64,000 bases of DNA, from positions 1 through 64,000 of the forward strand of contig CAUZCL010000022.1 of the NCBI GenBank assembly GCA_963578475.1. Direction: 5' to 3'. Source of the DNA: SMYC01 sp963578475. GTDB taxonomy: Bacteria; Acidobacteriota; Vicinamibacteria; Marinacidobacterales; SMYC01. How positions within the stretch are numbered: position 1 is the first letter of the stretch; each line of letters opens with the position of its first letter. Below, in pieces: positions 54,720 through 63,346 of this stretch. Position numbers and translations under genes: made by a program. The notes under the pieces are model-generated. The model was not told the DNA's origin and ran no database searches. It saw only the letters and a program-made list of their open reading frames with translations.

Positions 54720-55078
54720 TTGCTTTCTCCTTATATTGTTTATTTATTTATTCGCTTTTTGGTGTGTCACCAGGGCCACCAGTCAATTCTTGGATTTTCT
54801 GACTCGATTGCCCTGTCGCATTACGTCCACCTTAGTGCAATATGGATGCCAACGCGTCGATTCGCGTAAGTGCTTGAGAATGCGGACTTCGATTTTGGGC
54901 GCACCCACCGCCAGCGAACCGTGGCTCCAAAAGATAGAGCGAGAGCTCCGTTCAGTGATACGCTGCGCTGCGCGGGAACCGCAACCCGATAGCTGCCTCC
55001 TCAGGCTACAGCTACACCGGATGCGTTTGATGTGCTAGGTTGACCATCTCGTTGTTGGCACCATCAAATTCGAGGAAC
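54720..55078. other. Divergent promoter region of the lanthipeptide operon and SDR gene
   Basis: About 360 bases. The part next to the precursor (54721-54760) is AT-rich (TTTATTTATTTATTCG), unlike the GC-rich surroundings, and fits a promoter. TTGACT (minus strand, 54786-54781) resembles a -35 box, but no good -10 lies at 17 bases. No sigma-54 -24/-12 element was found. No RNA gene or second precursor gene is seen. Confidence 0.5.
54760..54772. promoter_or_regulatory. Palindrome upstream of the precursor gene, possible operator
   Basis: TGGTGTGTCACCA is a perfect 5-bp inverted repeat around TGT, followed by GGG and CCACCA. It lies 41 bases upstream of the precursor start, in the expected promoter. 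A short site like this could occur by chance. Confidence 0.3.
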
Positions 55079-55819
55079 ATGGGACGACTGGAAGGTAAAG
55101 TCGCGGTCATCACCGGAGGTGGACGCGGGATTGGGCTTGCCGCCGTGCGGCTCTTTCTCGCGGAGGGAGCCGAGGTCGCCCTCTGGGATCTCGAGACCGA
55201 CGCCGTCGGTCAAGAGCTCGCCGATGCCGACCAGGATCGGCTTCACTTGAGTACGCTCGATATTCGCAAGCGAGCCGCGGTACGCGATACCGCCGCGGAA
55301 GTTCATGCTCGATGCGGCAGGATCGACATTTTGATCAACAACGCTGGGGTCACGGTCGGTCATGTCGACACTTTGCGCGCGAGCGAGAAGGTGTGGCGTG
55401 ACCTGGTCGACACCAATCTGGAAGGAACGGTTCACTGCGTGCAAGCGATTGTTCCGTACATGCAGCGGCGCGGTGAAGGCTCGATCGTGAACGTCACGTC
55501 GGTGTTGGCGCGCTACGGCTATCCGGGTCAAACCGCCTATGTGGCCTCCAAGTCGGCGCTCGAAGGGCTCACCCGGGTGTGGGCACGAGAGTTCGGCCCC
55601 AATGGCATCCGGGTCAACGCCGTGAGCCCCGGTTACATCCGGTCCAAGATGAACGAATCGAATTCACCCGAGGTGCTTGCCCACGTTTTGACCCGCACGT
55701 CCTTGCGTCGCATCGGCGAGCCGGAAGACGTGGCACATCTCTACCTCTTTCTGAGCTCGGAGCAGGCGAGCTTCGTCACCGCGGCCGTGATTCCGGTGGA
55801 TGGAGGATTCATTCCTTAG
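55079..55819 (+). CDS. Short-chain dehydrogenase/reductase (FabG-like)
   Basis: A 246-aa classical SDR. TGGGRGIGLA (about residues 12-21), NNAGVT (about 88), NVTSVLA with catalytic Ser, YVASK (Tyr/Lys), VSPGYI and the terminal DGGFIP are all intact. ALWDLE after beta-2, with an Asp, points to NAD preference. ATG 55079 is chosen, with GAGGA seven bases upstream. Divergent from the precursor gene and convergent with the methyltransferase gene. It could tailor the lanthipeptide (dehydroalanine reduction uses unrelated enzymes in known systems), but general metabolism is as likely. Confidence 0.92.
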   Translation: MGRLEGKVAVITGGGRGIGLAAVRLFLAEGAEVALWDLETDAVGQELADADQDRLHLSTLDIRKRAAVRDTAAEVHARCGRIDILINNAGVTVGHVDTLRASEKVWRDLVDTNLEGTVHCVQAIVPYMQRRGEGSIVNVTSVLARYGYPGQTAYVASKSALEGLTRVWAREFGPNGIRVNAVSPGYIRSKMNESNSPEVLAHVLTRTSLRRIGEPEDVAHLYLFLSSEQASFVTAAVIPVDGGFIP

Positions 55820-55854
55820 GGCCTCGCACAACGCTGTTGCGGCGTATCTTGAGA

Positions 55855-56733
55855 CTAAACAGAATCCGTGGGCGCTCGCGCTTTCTTCTCCAGCACGTCG
55901 CGAACCGTCTCGTTGCGGCCCGGCAAGGGGACGTCGATGTTCAATGTTCGGGCTGAACGCCCCACGCGAAAGTCGATGAGATAGTAGGCATCGCCAAACA
56001 GCCACTGAAGGCGAACCTCCCGCGCCGTCGGCGGCACGGCAGCGAGCGGTGGTTGCCCGCGGAAGAGCGCCCCGAATTTGTCCAGCAAGAGTCCGTATTC
56101 CGTGACCGCGAGCCAAGGGGCAATCCCCTCGTCCCCTGCCACGACTTTACCGCCCACCTTCACCACCCGCGCCATCTCGGCGAGCGCGCGGCGGGTGTCG
56201 TCGAAGCGATTGAGAGTGCCGATGTGCAAGAGGGCGTCGAAACTATCGTCGGCGAACGGAAGGTGGAGCCCGTTGGCGAGCGAGAGCTCGACGTTCGTCG
56301 CGTCGGACGGCAGCTTCTCTCGAGCGACGCGCATCATATCGGGCGAAATGTCGAAGGCATGCAGCTCGCCCTTGGCACCGATCGTTTTTAGAAGGGGTGG
56401 GAAGTTCGGGCCCGGTCCACAAGCGACTTCGAGAAGCCGCGCTCCCGGTCCAACGTCCAGGAGATCCACCGCGCGCGAGCGCGCCGCGCCGGCATCCTCA
56501 TTGAGCAGTCGCCCCATCCACTCGATGAGCTCGTCGTAGGAGTCGGCATCTTCCAGCGTGAACCCTTGCAATCGCGGGAAGACGAGGTTGGGAACACCTT
56601 CCCGGATCTCGAACGATTCACCGCAAGAGCACAGCAAACGTCCCGATTGCTCCGCGACGTCTTCCTCGCCCTCCAGGTTCAAGCTTCCCTGACAGGCCGG
56701 GCATCGCAGCAAAGAAAGAGCTGAGCGTCGCAA
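55855..56733 (-). CDS. SAM-dependent methyltransferase with N-terminal zinc ribbon
   Basis: A 292-aa protein. A Trm112-like zinc ribbon at residues about 8-55 has CPACQG and LLCSCGESFEIREGVPNLVF. A class I methyltransferase follows, with LLDVGPGARLLEVACGPGPN (motif I, about 93-112), LHAFDISPDMM (motif II) and LPFADDSFDALLHIGTLNRF (motif IV region), as in UbiE/type 11 enzymes. It is last gene of the sigma-54 activator operon, 14 bases after the HAD/kinase gene. The substrate is unknown; a small hydrophobic or lipid-like one would be usual for this subfamily. Confidence 0.88.
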   Translation of the reverse strand: MRRSALSLLRCPACQGSLNLEGEEDVAEQSGRLLCSCGESFEIREGVPNLVFPRLQGFTLEDADSYDELIEWMGRLLNEDAGAARSRAVDLLDVGPGARLLEVACGPGPNFPPLLKTIGAKGELHAFDISPDMMRVAREKLPSDATNVELSLANGLHLPFADDSFDALLHIGTLNRFDDTRRALAEMARVVKVGGKVVAGDEGIAPWLAVTEYGLLLDKFGALFRGQPPLAAVPPTAREVRLQWLFGDAYYLIDFRVGRSARTLNIDVPLPGRNETVRDVLEKKARAPTDSV

Positions 56734-56747
56734 AGGCGGTTTCCTTT

Positions 56748-58313
56748 CTACCCGTCGCCCCCGGCGGCTGGGCGTTTGAGCGCGACGAGGTTCGGGAAGA
56801 TGGCTTCCGCGTCCAGCCGCATACGGCTCTCGATGTCCTCGACGTCCGCGCGCGCCATGGCACGTCGGTGAAACCGGGTACCGATGATGAGATACGGCTC
56901 CTGATAGATTCGCTCCTCTAGTTGACCGCAGAGGGACGCGGAGTTCGCGCGCGCCTGAGCGAAGGTCTCCACCCAGCCCGACTTGAAGGCGAGGCCGATC
57001 TCGGAGCCCAGGCGATCCAGCTCCAGGAATGAGCGCATGGCACGCCGAGTCGTCCGCTCGGTCAACACCCTGCGCCGAATGCGGCGCGACAGCTCTGCCT
57101 TCGACAGCGCGTCGATGGTGTGGGGGCGATAAGGATCCGCCAGCCCGGTCATGTCGAGAGCGAAGGAGAAGAAGGAATGCTCCAAATCGATCATGGTGAT
57201 AGACACCCGAGACTCGTGGCGCGAGACGATGGCGTTGTGGGCGCGAAAATCGGCATTCGCGAAGATGTAGGCCGCCGCGGCATGCCGCGCCACTTCGTAA
57301 GCGAGCGGAGCGTCCACGTCCTCGCGCCGGAATTTCGAGCCGCTGGCGGGCGTCGTGAGCAGGCAGGGCTCGTCACCGTCGATCAGGACGGCACGGGTGC
57401 AGGGAAGCCCCAGCTGCGGAACGACCCGTTGGGCGAGCTCCTCGACGTAGGCCGATTCCGGAGAGAGATAACGCTTGGCGAAGAACTCCTCGACGGACGG
57501 CGGCGCTGTGTCCACGGCGACGCGCACTCGCGCGACCAGGTTATACCGTCCTTGCTCACGGTCATCGAGCGGCATCATCTCCCGGATGACCGAAGGGGAT
57601 TGCGCTGCGGCCGCTTCGAGGCGATCGCCCACTCCGAGCAACCGAGGACATTCCTCTACGTCCAAAGCCATCCATCCGATCTCGGTCACGGTTTCCACCG
57701 TTCGGATCCCGGCCGCCGAGTTGCCGACCAGCAGGGCTCGCATGCCGAGCGCTGTCGAGGCTTCCACGTCATTCTTGAGAGAGTCGCCGACCATCAAACA
57801 TTGGTCGGGTGTGACGTTCAATCGTTCGCAAAGCCGCGAATAGATTTCCGGCGTGGGCTTCTTGATGCCTTCGTCGCAGGAAAAACACGTTGCGTCGAAA
57901 TAGTCGGATAGACCAAGCTCTTTAACCGGTTGCCGGTGCGGGCTGGAGAGGTTCGAGATCAAGCCCAACTTGTATCCACGGTTCTTTAAAAACGCGAGAA
58001 GCGAGAGGGCGCCCGGCGCAATCGCCACCGATTGCAGCTCTTCATCAAGGAGTTCCACCGCGGTCTGCCGGGCAGCCGGACCCGGCCGGACGGACAACTC
58101 GTCCAGGACGAACTCGATGAGGTCTTGCGTATCATCGAAGGCGGTGGTGAGAAGCCGATGACGCACGAGCTCCATCCAAGGACGGTATCCGACCGCCAGC
58201 GCCCTTGGAATGCCTTTGTGAAAGCGCGCTCGACCGATCTCGATCAGCGTGCCGTAGAGGTCGAAGACTACGGCCCGTAGCTCTGCACGCGCCGAGGAGG
58301 GCAAGCTGCTCAT
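56748..58313 (-). CDS. HAD hydrolase fused to a kinase-like domain
   Basis: A 521-aa two-part protein. Residues about 10-225 are a HAD-IA hydrolase: VVFDLYGTLIE (D-x-Y-G-T motif I), LISNLSS (motif II), KKPTPEIY (motif III Lys) and MVGDSLKNDVEAS (motif IV). Residues about 250-510 resemble a HipA/PI-kinase-like fold, with IFANADFRAHNAIV followed by ITMIDLEHSFF, a catalytic-loop Asn and a D-x-E metal site in kinase order. The fusion suggests opposing phosphorylation and dephosphorylation in one chain. It overlaps the sigma-54 activator gene by four bases, so the two are translationally coupled. Function is unproven. Confidence 0.75.
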   Translation of the reverse strand: MSSLPSSARAELRAVVFDLYGTLIEIGRARFHKGIPRALAVGYRPWMELVRHRLLTTAFDDTQDLIEFVLDELSVRPGPAARQTAVELLDEELQSVAIAPGALSLLAFLKNRGYKLGLISNLSSPHRQPVKELGLSDYFDATCFSCDEGIKKPTPEIYSRLCERLNVTPDQCLMVGDSLKNDVEASTALGMRALLVGNSAAGIRTVETVTEIGWMALDVEECPRLLGVGDRLEAAAAQSPSVIREMMPLDDREQGRYNLVARVRVAVDTAPPSVEEFFAKRYLSPESAYVEELAQRVVPQLGLPCTRAVLIDGDEPCLLTTPASGSKFRREDVDAPLAYEVARHAAAAYIFANADFRAHNAIVSRHESRVSITMIDLEHSFFSFALDMTGLADPYRPHTIDALSKAELSRRIRRRVLTERTTRRAMRSFLELDRLGSEIGLAFKSGWVETFAQARANSASLCGQLEERIYQEPYLIIGTRFHRRAMARADVEDIESRMRLDAEAIFPNLVALKRPAAGGDG

Positions 58314-59443
58314 GGCTTGAGCTTCTGGTGACGAAGGAAATCCATGAATTTCTGGTAGTCGGCCCTGGGCAGGTGAACGATGTCGAGCAAATCTTGATAG
58401 TTCCCGTGGGCGGCCATCAAACCTCGCTTGACCACGGCCTTCACCTGGGAGCGGTTCAACTCGCGCTCCATGAACGGTCGATAGACGACGTCCCAGAACG
58501 ATTCCCCACCGGTAGTCATGCGTAGAAGGAGTTCACCCTGTCCTTTGCCGCGAGGCTCCTCCATCTCGAGCTGGGTGACGAAATCGTCGGGCATGATGAC
58601 GTTGTTGTCCGCCATGGCGTAGCCCATTGTGGCGACGCTCACGAGCTGCCGGACGTTTCCTGGCCAGTCGTAGTGCTCTAGCAACTTCGTAGAGCCGGAT
58701 GAAAATCGCTTTTCGACACCGTACTTGCAACGCAGACCTGCCAGCAAGACGTCGAGAATGAGACGCCAGTCGTCCTCCCGCTCCCGTAGCGGCGGTACCT
58801 GGAGAAGGAAATAGCGAAGCCGAAAGTAGAGGTCGTGCCGAAATTCCTTGGTGCTGACGAGCGCGTCGAGTGGACGATTGGTGGCGGCCACGACGCGAAC
58901 GTCAGCGGTGCGCGATCGCGTGTCTCCGAGCGGTTTGAACTCTCCCGACGCCACGGCGCGCAGCAGCATGGCCTGAGTGCCCAAATGGAGGTCGGCGACT
59001 TCATCGAGAAAAATCATTCCTCCGTCCGCCGATTCGAACGCGCCCTTGCGGTCGACGATCGCTCCCGTGAAGCTCCCCCGGCGGTGGCCGAAGAGCTCGC
59101 TCGCGGTGAGGTTACCGTCTCCGTGCTGGGGGCAATTGACGGGAATGTAGGGTTTTCCCCGTTGATCGCTCAGTAAGTACAGCGCCTGAGCGACCAGCTC
59201 TTTTCCAACCCCGCTTTCCCCAGTAATGAGGACCGGCTCACGGAAGCGCGCCGCTTTTTCGACCTTCTCTTGAAGCGCCACCAAAGCCGGCGAGCGCCCC
59301 ACCATCTCCACCGCGCCGGAGTCTCCCCATTGCTCCACCGACAGAGCACGCACACGTAGCGCTGTGTCACTCATCGCGGCGCCGGGATCGGCCTCGGAAC
59401 GGGCCGCCAGCCCTGGAGTTTTGCCCACAAGGTCCCCTTTCAC
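58310..59443 (-). CDS. Sigma-54-dependent transcriptional activator (AAA+)
   Basis: A 377-aa enhancer-binding protein lacking a receiver or GAF sensor domain. The AAA+ domain at about 48-290 has ITGESGVGKELVA (Walker A), LFGHRRGSFTGAI (the sigma-54 contact loop, GSFTGA rather than GAFTGA), GGMIFLDEV (Walker B) and FRHDLYFRLRYFLLQVPPLRER. The C-terminus (about 325-377) fits a Fis-like helix-turn-helix only weakly. The likely start is ATG of MSDTALRVR about 23 codons in, as the first codons have poor ribosome-binding support. First gene of a three-gene operon whose target promoters are not visible here. Confidence 0.88.
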   Translation of the reverse strand: MKGDLVGKTPGLAARSEADPGAAMSDTALRVRALSVEQWGDSGAVEMVGRSPALVALQEKVEKAARFREPVLITGESGVGKELVAQALYLLSDQRGKPYIPVNCPQHGDGNLTASELFGHRRGSFTGAIVDRKGAFESADGGMIFLDEVADLHLGTQAMLLRAVASGEFKPLGDTRSRTADVRVVAATNRPLDALVSTKEFRHDLYFRLRYFLLQVPPLREREDDWRLILDVLLAGLRCKYGVEKRFSSGSTKLLEHYDWPGNVRQLVSVATMGYAMADNNVIMPDDFVTQLEMEEPRGKGQGELLLRMTTGGESFWDVVYRPFMERELNRSQVKAVVKRGLMAAHGNYQDLLDIVHLPRADYQKFMDFLRHQKLKP

Positions 59444-59895
59444 CGCCAGTCAAAGATATCTGGATGCCTAATCCGAGTGACGACTCAAGCGGACCACAGC
59501 ACGGGCTCTGAGGTGCGGCTGCCGCATTGACGGAGGCTTTCGTTGATGGCCCGCCGCTGCTTTTCCCCGATGGTGACGTATTCTAAAACAAACGGGCGTC
59601 AATCGCGAAGACAAATCATTCGTTTTGGCGAGGACGTAGCGGGTCGGCACGTCAACGCGCTGTCGGTTGGCCCCAACCTTCGCGTCCGTGACAAGCGGCC
59701 AGCTACGCCAGTGCTCGTGCTCTACTGACGGGCCTCGTTCGCGGTTTCAGCGAAGGTTTCATTCGAGGAAACGCGTTGTGCGAGCCGCGGAATCTGCTTC
59801 CCCCCAGCCGCGGCAAGAGAGCTGCGGCTACACACACTTCGTGCGATGGATGAGACTCTTGCTGTCGCACGAGCCTCTTCTTTCCGCCTGAAGGC
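59444..59895. other. Intergenic region, no gene seen
   Basis: About 450 bases upstream of the sigma-54 activator and downstream of the lipoprotein gene. A small G/C hairpin (AGCCGC with GCGGCT near 59807-59834) could act as a weak terminator for the lipoprotein gene but has no T-tract. No -24/-12 promoter and no coding sequence is supported. Confidence 0.45.
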
Positions 59896-60387
59896 TCAAG
59901 GAAAAGCGATCCCCCTTAGATCGACTTTGTTGAGCACCAAACGCTCGATCGAAGCACAGGAAACCAGCAACCCGTCGCCAGCGAAAGGCCTCCGTTCCCC
60001 AGGAGCTAGATCCCGGAGGAAAACCAGCGTCCCGATGGTTTGCTCCATCCCGTCAGGGAAAACCAGCGCCCCGATGGTTTGCTCCGTCCCGTCAGGGTTC
60101 GTTCGTAGCGCTTCGAACCGGACGCTGGCATGAATCGTCACCGTGCTGAGGTTTTCCGCCAAACCCACGCTGCGGCAACAACACAAATTGGGGTCGCCGG
60201 TCGTCGCTTCGAGCATGGAGCGCGGCGCTGTGTCTCCGATCGACACTACACCACCGCTGACGGGATCGATGACTTCCACCACGAGCGATGGGCCCGTATC
60301 GGGGAGAGAGCAACCAGCAAACACCAGGGCGAGAAGGAGTAGCATGACCGCAATGGAAGCTCGCTCGAGTACATCAAACATCATCAT
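59896..60387 (-). CDS. Small lipoprotein with a tandem 13-residue repeat
   Basis: A 163-aa predicted lipoprotein: basic start, hydrophobic segment (AVMLLLLALVFAGC) and a lipobox ending at Cys26. The mature part has a LCCCRS cluster and two copies of a 13-residue unit, P-D-G-x-E-Q-T-I-G-x-L-V-F, encoded by a 39-base tandem duplication (60020-60097). No family is recognised. It is monocistronic, just downstream of the hairpin element at 60430. Confidence 0.7.
   Translation of the reverse strand: MMMFDVLERASIAVMLLLLALVFAGCSLPDTGPSLVVEVIDPVSGGVVSIGDTAPRSMLEATTGDPNLCCCRSVGLAENLSTVTIHASVRFEALRTNPDGTEQTIGALVFPDGMEQTIGTLVFLRDLAPGERRPFAGDGLLVSCASIERLVLNKVDLRGIAFP
60020..60097. repeat. Two-copy 39-bp in-frame tandem duplication
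   Basis: Units 60020-60058 and 60059-60097 are nearly identical (AAAACCAGCG, then CCCGATGGTTTGCTCC, then TCCCGTCAGGG) with two or three substitutions. The 39-base period keeps the lipoprotein frame. Confidence 0.85.
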
Positions 60388-60795
60388 TTGTCTTTCTCGA
60401 TCATGCTAGCGGTGCCACCTCCGCGCGTCCTAGTGGACTGTAACAACTGAACGTTTAGTGGTTTTAATGCTTCGTGACGGATCGTAAACGTTTATGTTGC
60501 AGTCCGCTAGTCCAGGGAAAAGCGCGGACGACCGGAAATGTAGCACAACGTTTTTCTAAGGGCAACCGGTCGTCGGTGCGCGGAACCGCGAGATCCTTAA
60601 AAGTTAACCGGCGCGTCGCGGAGTCCTTCGTAAGCCGCAACCGGCCCCGAGGGACGGCAACGACCGTCGCGCGACACTTCGAGGGCATCTACGAGATCAC
60701 CCGGCAAACCTTTCGATCTAAGTGCTGGAGAAACCTCTCTTGGCGCCTAGCAGCGCCAACGAGGGGAAGCTTCAGCAAGACGCACAGGAGGCAAC
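60388..60795. other. Intergenic region carrying a hairpin element
   Basis: About 400 bases between the lipoprotein and amidohydrolase genes. It holds the hairpin element at 60430-60510 and the AGGAGG ribosome-binding site of the amidohydrolase at 60785-60790. The rest, 60511-60780, shows no supported gene. Confidence 0.5.
60430..60510. mobile_element. Short MITE-like hairpin, related to the one at 50836
   Basis: CTAGTGGACTGTAACA (60430-60445) and TGTTGCAGTCCGCTAG (60495-60510) form a 16-bp terminal inverted repeat with two mismatches. Inside, GAACGTTTA and TAAACGTTT also pair. The left end is identical to the first 16 bases (from 50837) of the larger element, so both belong to one family, although the inner sequences differ. 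Confidence 0.75.
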
Positions 60796-62058
60796 ATGCG
60801 AGAAAGAGACTTTTTCAGGCTCCTTGTCGGCTCGCTTCTTGCGGTCGCAGCGTGTGCTCCGCCCGAAGGAGGTGACGGCGGCGTCCTCGCTATCGTAAAC
60901 GCTCATCTCTACCCCGTAACGGGAGCGCCCATCGAGAGCGGCACCCTGCTCGTGCGCGACGGCAAGATCGTGGAGATTGGCACCGACGTCTCCGTGCCAA
61001 GCGGCGCACGCAGGCTCGACGTCGGCGGACGGTCCGTGATTCCGGGCCTCGTCGAGAGCCACTCGCACATGGGCTTCAAACAGCTCAACAATCCGTCGAC
61101 GGGGCGGAACAATAACGAAGTTTCGAAGCCAATCAACGCCGAGGTGCGGGCCATCGACGGGCTGAACTCGAACGACGCCGCCTTCTCCCTAGCGCTCGCC
61201 GCAGGGGTGACGACGATGAACATCACGACAGGAAGCAGAAGCCCCAACAGCGGCCAAGCGGTCGTTGTCAAACTCCGCGGTGGGACGGTCGAGGAAATGT
61301 TTCTCGCGGAAGGCGGGATGAAGTTCGCCATGCGTGCCGACCGGGAATTCGCAAACTTCCCTGAGAGTGTAGACGCGGTTAAGGAGCTTCTCGCGTCCGA
61401 GCTCCGCGCCGCCAGAACCTACTTGGAGGCTCGCGGGGCAGCCGAGGCTTCGGGAAGCTCTCCTCCACCGCGAGACCTGAAGCACGAGGCCTTCGGAAAG
61501 CTCCTCAGCCACGATTGGGTCGTGGGCGTCCACACAGGCGATGCATCGGGTATGCGGCACGCCATCGCGCTCAAGAAGGAGTTCGACCTCGACCTCTACA
61601 TCCATCACGCCCGGAACACGAACGAACTAGTCGACGAGTTGATCGCGGCCGGAGTCCCCATCAGCTTCGGGCCTATCTTGCCTTACCTAGGGCGCGAAAA
61701 CCTACAACTCATGGGTCCAGTCCATCTTGCCGAGCGTGGGGGCGTCGTCGCCTTCCACCAGGACCATCCCGATGCGCACCAGTATTTTCTGCGCCATAGT
61801 GCGTCTCTTTTCGTACGCAAAGGCATGTCAGAACAAGACGCCCTTGCGGGGCTCACGTTGAATCCTGCCAAGCTGTTTCACTTGGACGATCGCATCGGAA
61901 GCTTGGAGCCAGGCAGAGATGCTGACTTCGTGATCTTGAGCGGGCCACCGCTCGATTGGGAAAGTCTCGTCGAGCAGGTGTTCATCGACGGCGAAGAAGT
62001 CTTCAACCGTTCGACGGGCGAAAACGCTTTTGGACAAAGGGTCCCGGAGGGTTGGTAA
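60796..62058 (+). CDS. Exported amidohydrolase (imidazolonepropionase-like), lipoprotein
   Basis: A 420-aa protein with a lipoprotein signal (RLLVGSLLAVAAC, lipobox Cys20). The amidohydrolase barrel follows: GGRSVIPGLVESHSHMGF gives the metal H-x-H, VVGVHTGDASGM the next His, and VVAFHQDHPDAHQY late metal/acid residues, ending with LNPAKLFHLDDRIGSLEPGRDADFVIL. Such exported enzymes of the imidazolonepropionase-like group cleave dipeptides or cyclic amides in the periplasm; the substrate here is unknown. AGGAGG is five bases before ATG. Its TAA overlaps the next ATG (TAATG). Confidence 0.88.
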   Translation: MRERDFFRLLVGSLLAVAACAPPEGGDGGVLAIVNAHLYPVTGAPIESGTLLVRDGKIVEIGTDVSVPSGARRLDVGGRSVIPGLVESHSHMGFKQLNNPSTGRNNNEVSKPINAEVRAIDGLNSNDAAFSLALAAGVTTMNITTGSRSPNSGQAVVVKLRGGTVEEMFLAEGGMKFAMRADREFANFPESVDAVKELLASELRAARTYLEARGAAEASGSSPPPRDLKHEAFGKLLSHDWVVGVHTGDASGMRHAIALKKEFDLDLYIHHARNTNELVDELIAAGVPISFGPILPYLGRENLQLMGPVHLAERGGVVAFHQDHPDAHQYFLRHSASLFVRKGMSEQDALAGLTLNPAKLFHLDDRIGSLEPGRDADFVILSGPPLDWESLVEQVFIDGEEVFNRSTGENAFGQRVPEGW

Positions 62059-63218
62059 TGAAAAACCAGATGCTTGAGCTCGTTATTGCGCTTGTCTTGA
62101 TTGCGCTTCTCCTTGGCCCGTTGTGCTGGGCCGCACATACTCAAGACACGCCGGTCGCCATTCGCGGCGCCACCATTCTCACGGGAGCGGGAGACGTCAT
62201 CGATGCCGGGACGCTGGTGTTCGAGGGTGGGAAGATTGTCGCGCTCGGCGCGGATGTCTCACCGCCTGATGGCGCTGACGTCATCGAGGCCGAGGGTCTC
62301 TACGCAACACCCGGGTTCATTGATGCCTACTCGCACGTCGGGCTTGGATTTTCCTCTATTTGGCACCGCGAGAGCTTGATGGCCGCCTCCCGTCGCATCG
62401 CCGATTCCCTGGATAATCCAGGCGACTCCAACTGGTTGCGCTCGGGGGTGACGACGACTTACGTCAGTCCCGGCGGTCAGAACCTCGTCGGAGGCCTCGG
62501 CGCCATCGTCAAGTTGACGGGGAGCCTCGTTCGCAACGCGGCCGCCGTAAGTGCGTCCTTTGGCGAGACGGCGTTGAACGCGTTCGAAGCGCCGACCACG
62601 CGGCAAGGCATGATCGCGATCCTCAGGCAAACACTCATTCGAGCTCAGGAAGATGCGCTCGAAGGCGACGATGGCTGTACCTTCGCTCAGGTCCTCACCG
62701 GGGAGCTGTCCTTTCGCGTCTTGGCCAATACGCCCGACGATATTCTCACCGCGCTTCGTCTTGCCGAGGAGTTCGATCTGCATCTGGTTCTCGATTCAGC
62801 GGCCGGAGGGCACGAGGTCGCGGAGGCGATCGCGAAGGCGAACGTTCCGGTCGTCGTTGGCCCGACGATCATCGGCATCGGATCCGGCGGTCCTTACGAA
62901 ACGTTCGCTCTCACGCCGGCCAACGCGGCGTCGCTCCACCGGTCGGGAGTTCGCATCGCTCTCAGTACGGCTGGCTCTGGTGCGGGGCGTTCGGTGGTAA
63001 TGGAGGCCGTCCTGGCCAAAACTCACGGTCTTCCCGAAGCTGTGGCGCTCCGGGCCGTCACCTCGGATGCCGCGGCCATCCTAGGTGTAGGGGATCGTTT
63101 GGGAACACTCGCCGCGGGCATGGACGCGGATATCGTGCTGTGGGAGGGTCATCCCATCAGCACGTGGGGAGAAACGACGCGGGTGATCGTGGACGGTGAG
63201 ACCGTGTTCGAACGGTGA
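62058..63218 (+). CDS. Exported amidohydrolase-like protein (second copy)
   Basis: A 386-aa relative of the preceding enzyme with an N-terminal signal/anchor (LVIALVLIALLLGPLCWA). It retains the layout (IEAEGLYATPGFIDAYSHVGL, LRSGVTTTYVSPGGQN, LGVGDRLGTLAAGMDADIVLWEG). The first metal motif is Y-S-H instead of H-x-H, and the late HQDHPDAH block is missing, so its metal site is incomplete. It may be an inactive or structural partner of the first enzyme. ATG 62058 is set by the TAATG overlap with the upstream gene, indicating translational coupling. Confidence 0.85.
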   Translation: MKNQMLELVIALVLIALLLGPLCWAAHTQDTPVAIRGATILTGAGDVIDAGTLVFEGGKIVALGADVSPPDGADVIEAEGLYATPGFIDAYSHVGLGFSSIWHRESLMAASRRIADSLDNPGDSNWLRSGVTTTYVSPGGQNLVGGLGAIVKLTGSLVRNAAAVSASFGETALNAFEAPTTRQGMIAILRQTLIRAQEDALEGDDGCTFAQVLTGELSFRVLANTPDDILTALRLAEEFDLHLVLDSAAGGHEVAEAIAKANVPVVVGPTIIGIGSGGPYETFALTPANAASLHRSGVRIALSTAGSGAGRSVVMEAVLAKTHGLPEAVALRAVTSDAAAILGVGDRLGTLAAGMDADIVLWEGHPISTWGETTRVIVDGETVFER

Positions 63219-63346
63219 GACAGAGCACGGCAAAACGCCTGCGACAAAGTCCTCAATCAGGTCGTCGAGTCGTGGGAAACGCCACTGTCGGCGGATGCTT
63301 GTGTGATTGGTTCGGACCGCTCCATCCCCGCATGCGTCACTGACTC

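Noticed and set aside
54720..54800. Sigma-54 promoter for the lanthipeptide operon, suggested by the nearby activator gene
   Set aside because: No GG-N10-GC element with acceptable -24/-12 sequence was found on the minus strand.
54736..55038. Possible second precursor or small gene upstream of the lanthipeptide precursor
   Set aside because: There is no NHLP leader, no double-glycine site and no ribosome-binding site, and the frame begins in the AT-rich promoter region.
60474..60875. Plus-strand frame of 133 codons upstream of the amidohydrolase
   Set aside because: It begins inside the hairpin element, overlaps the amidohydrolase start, and lacks any protein signature.
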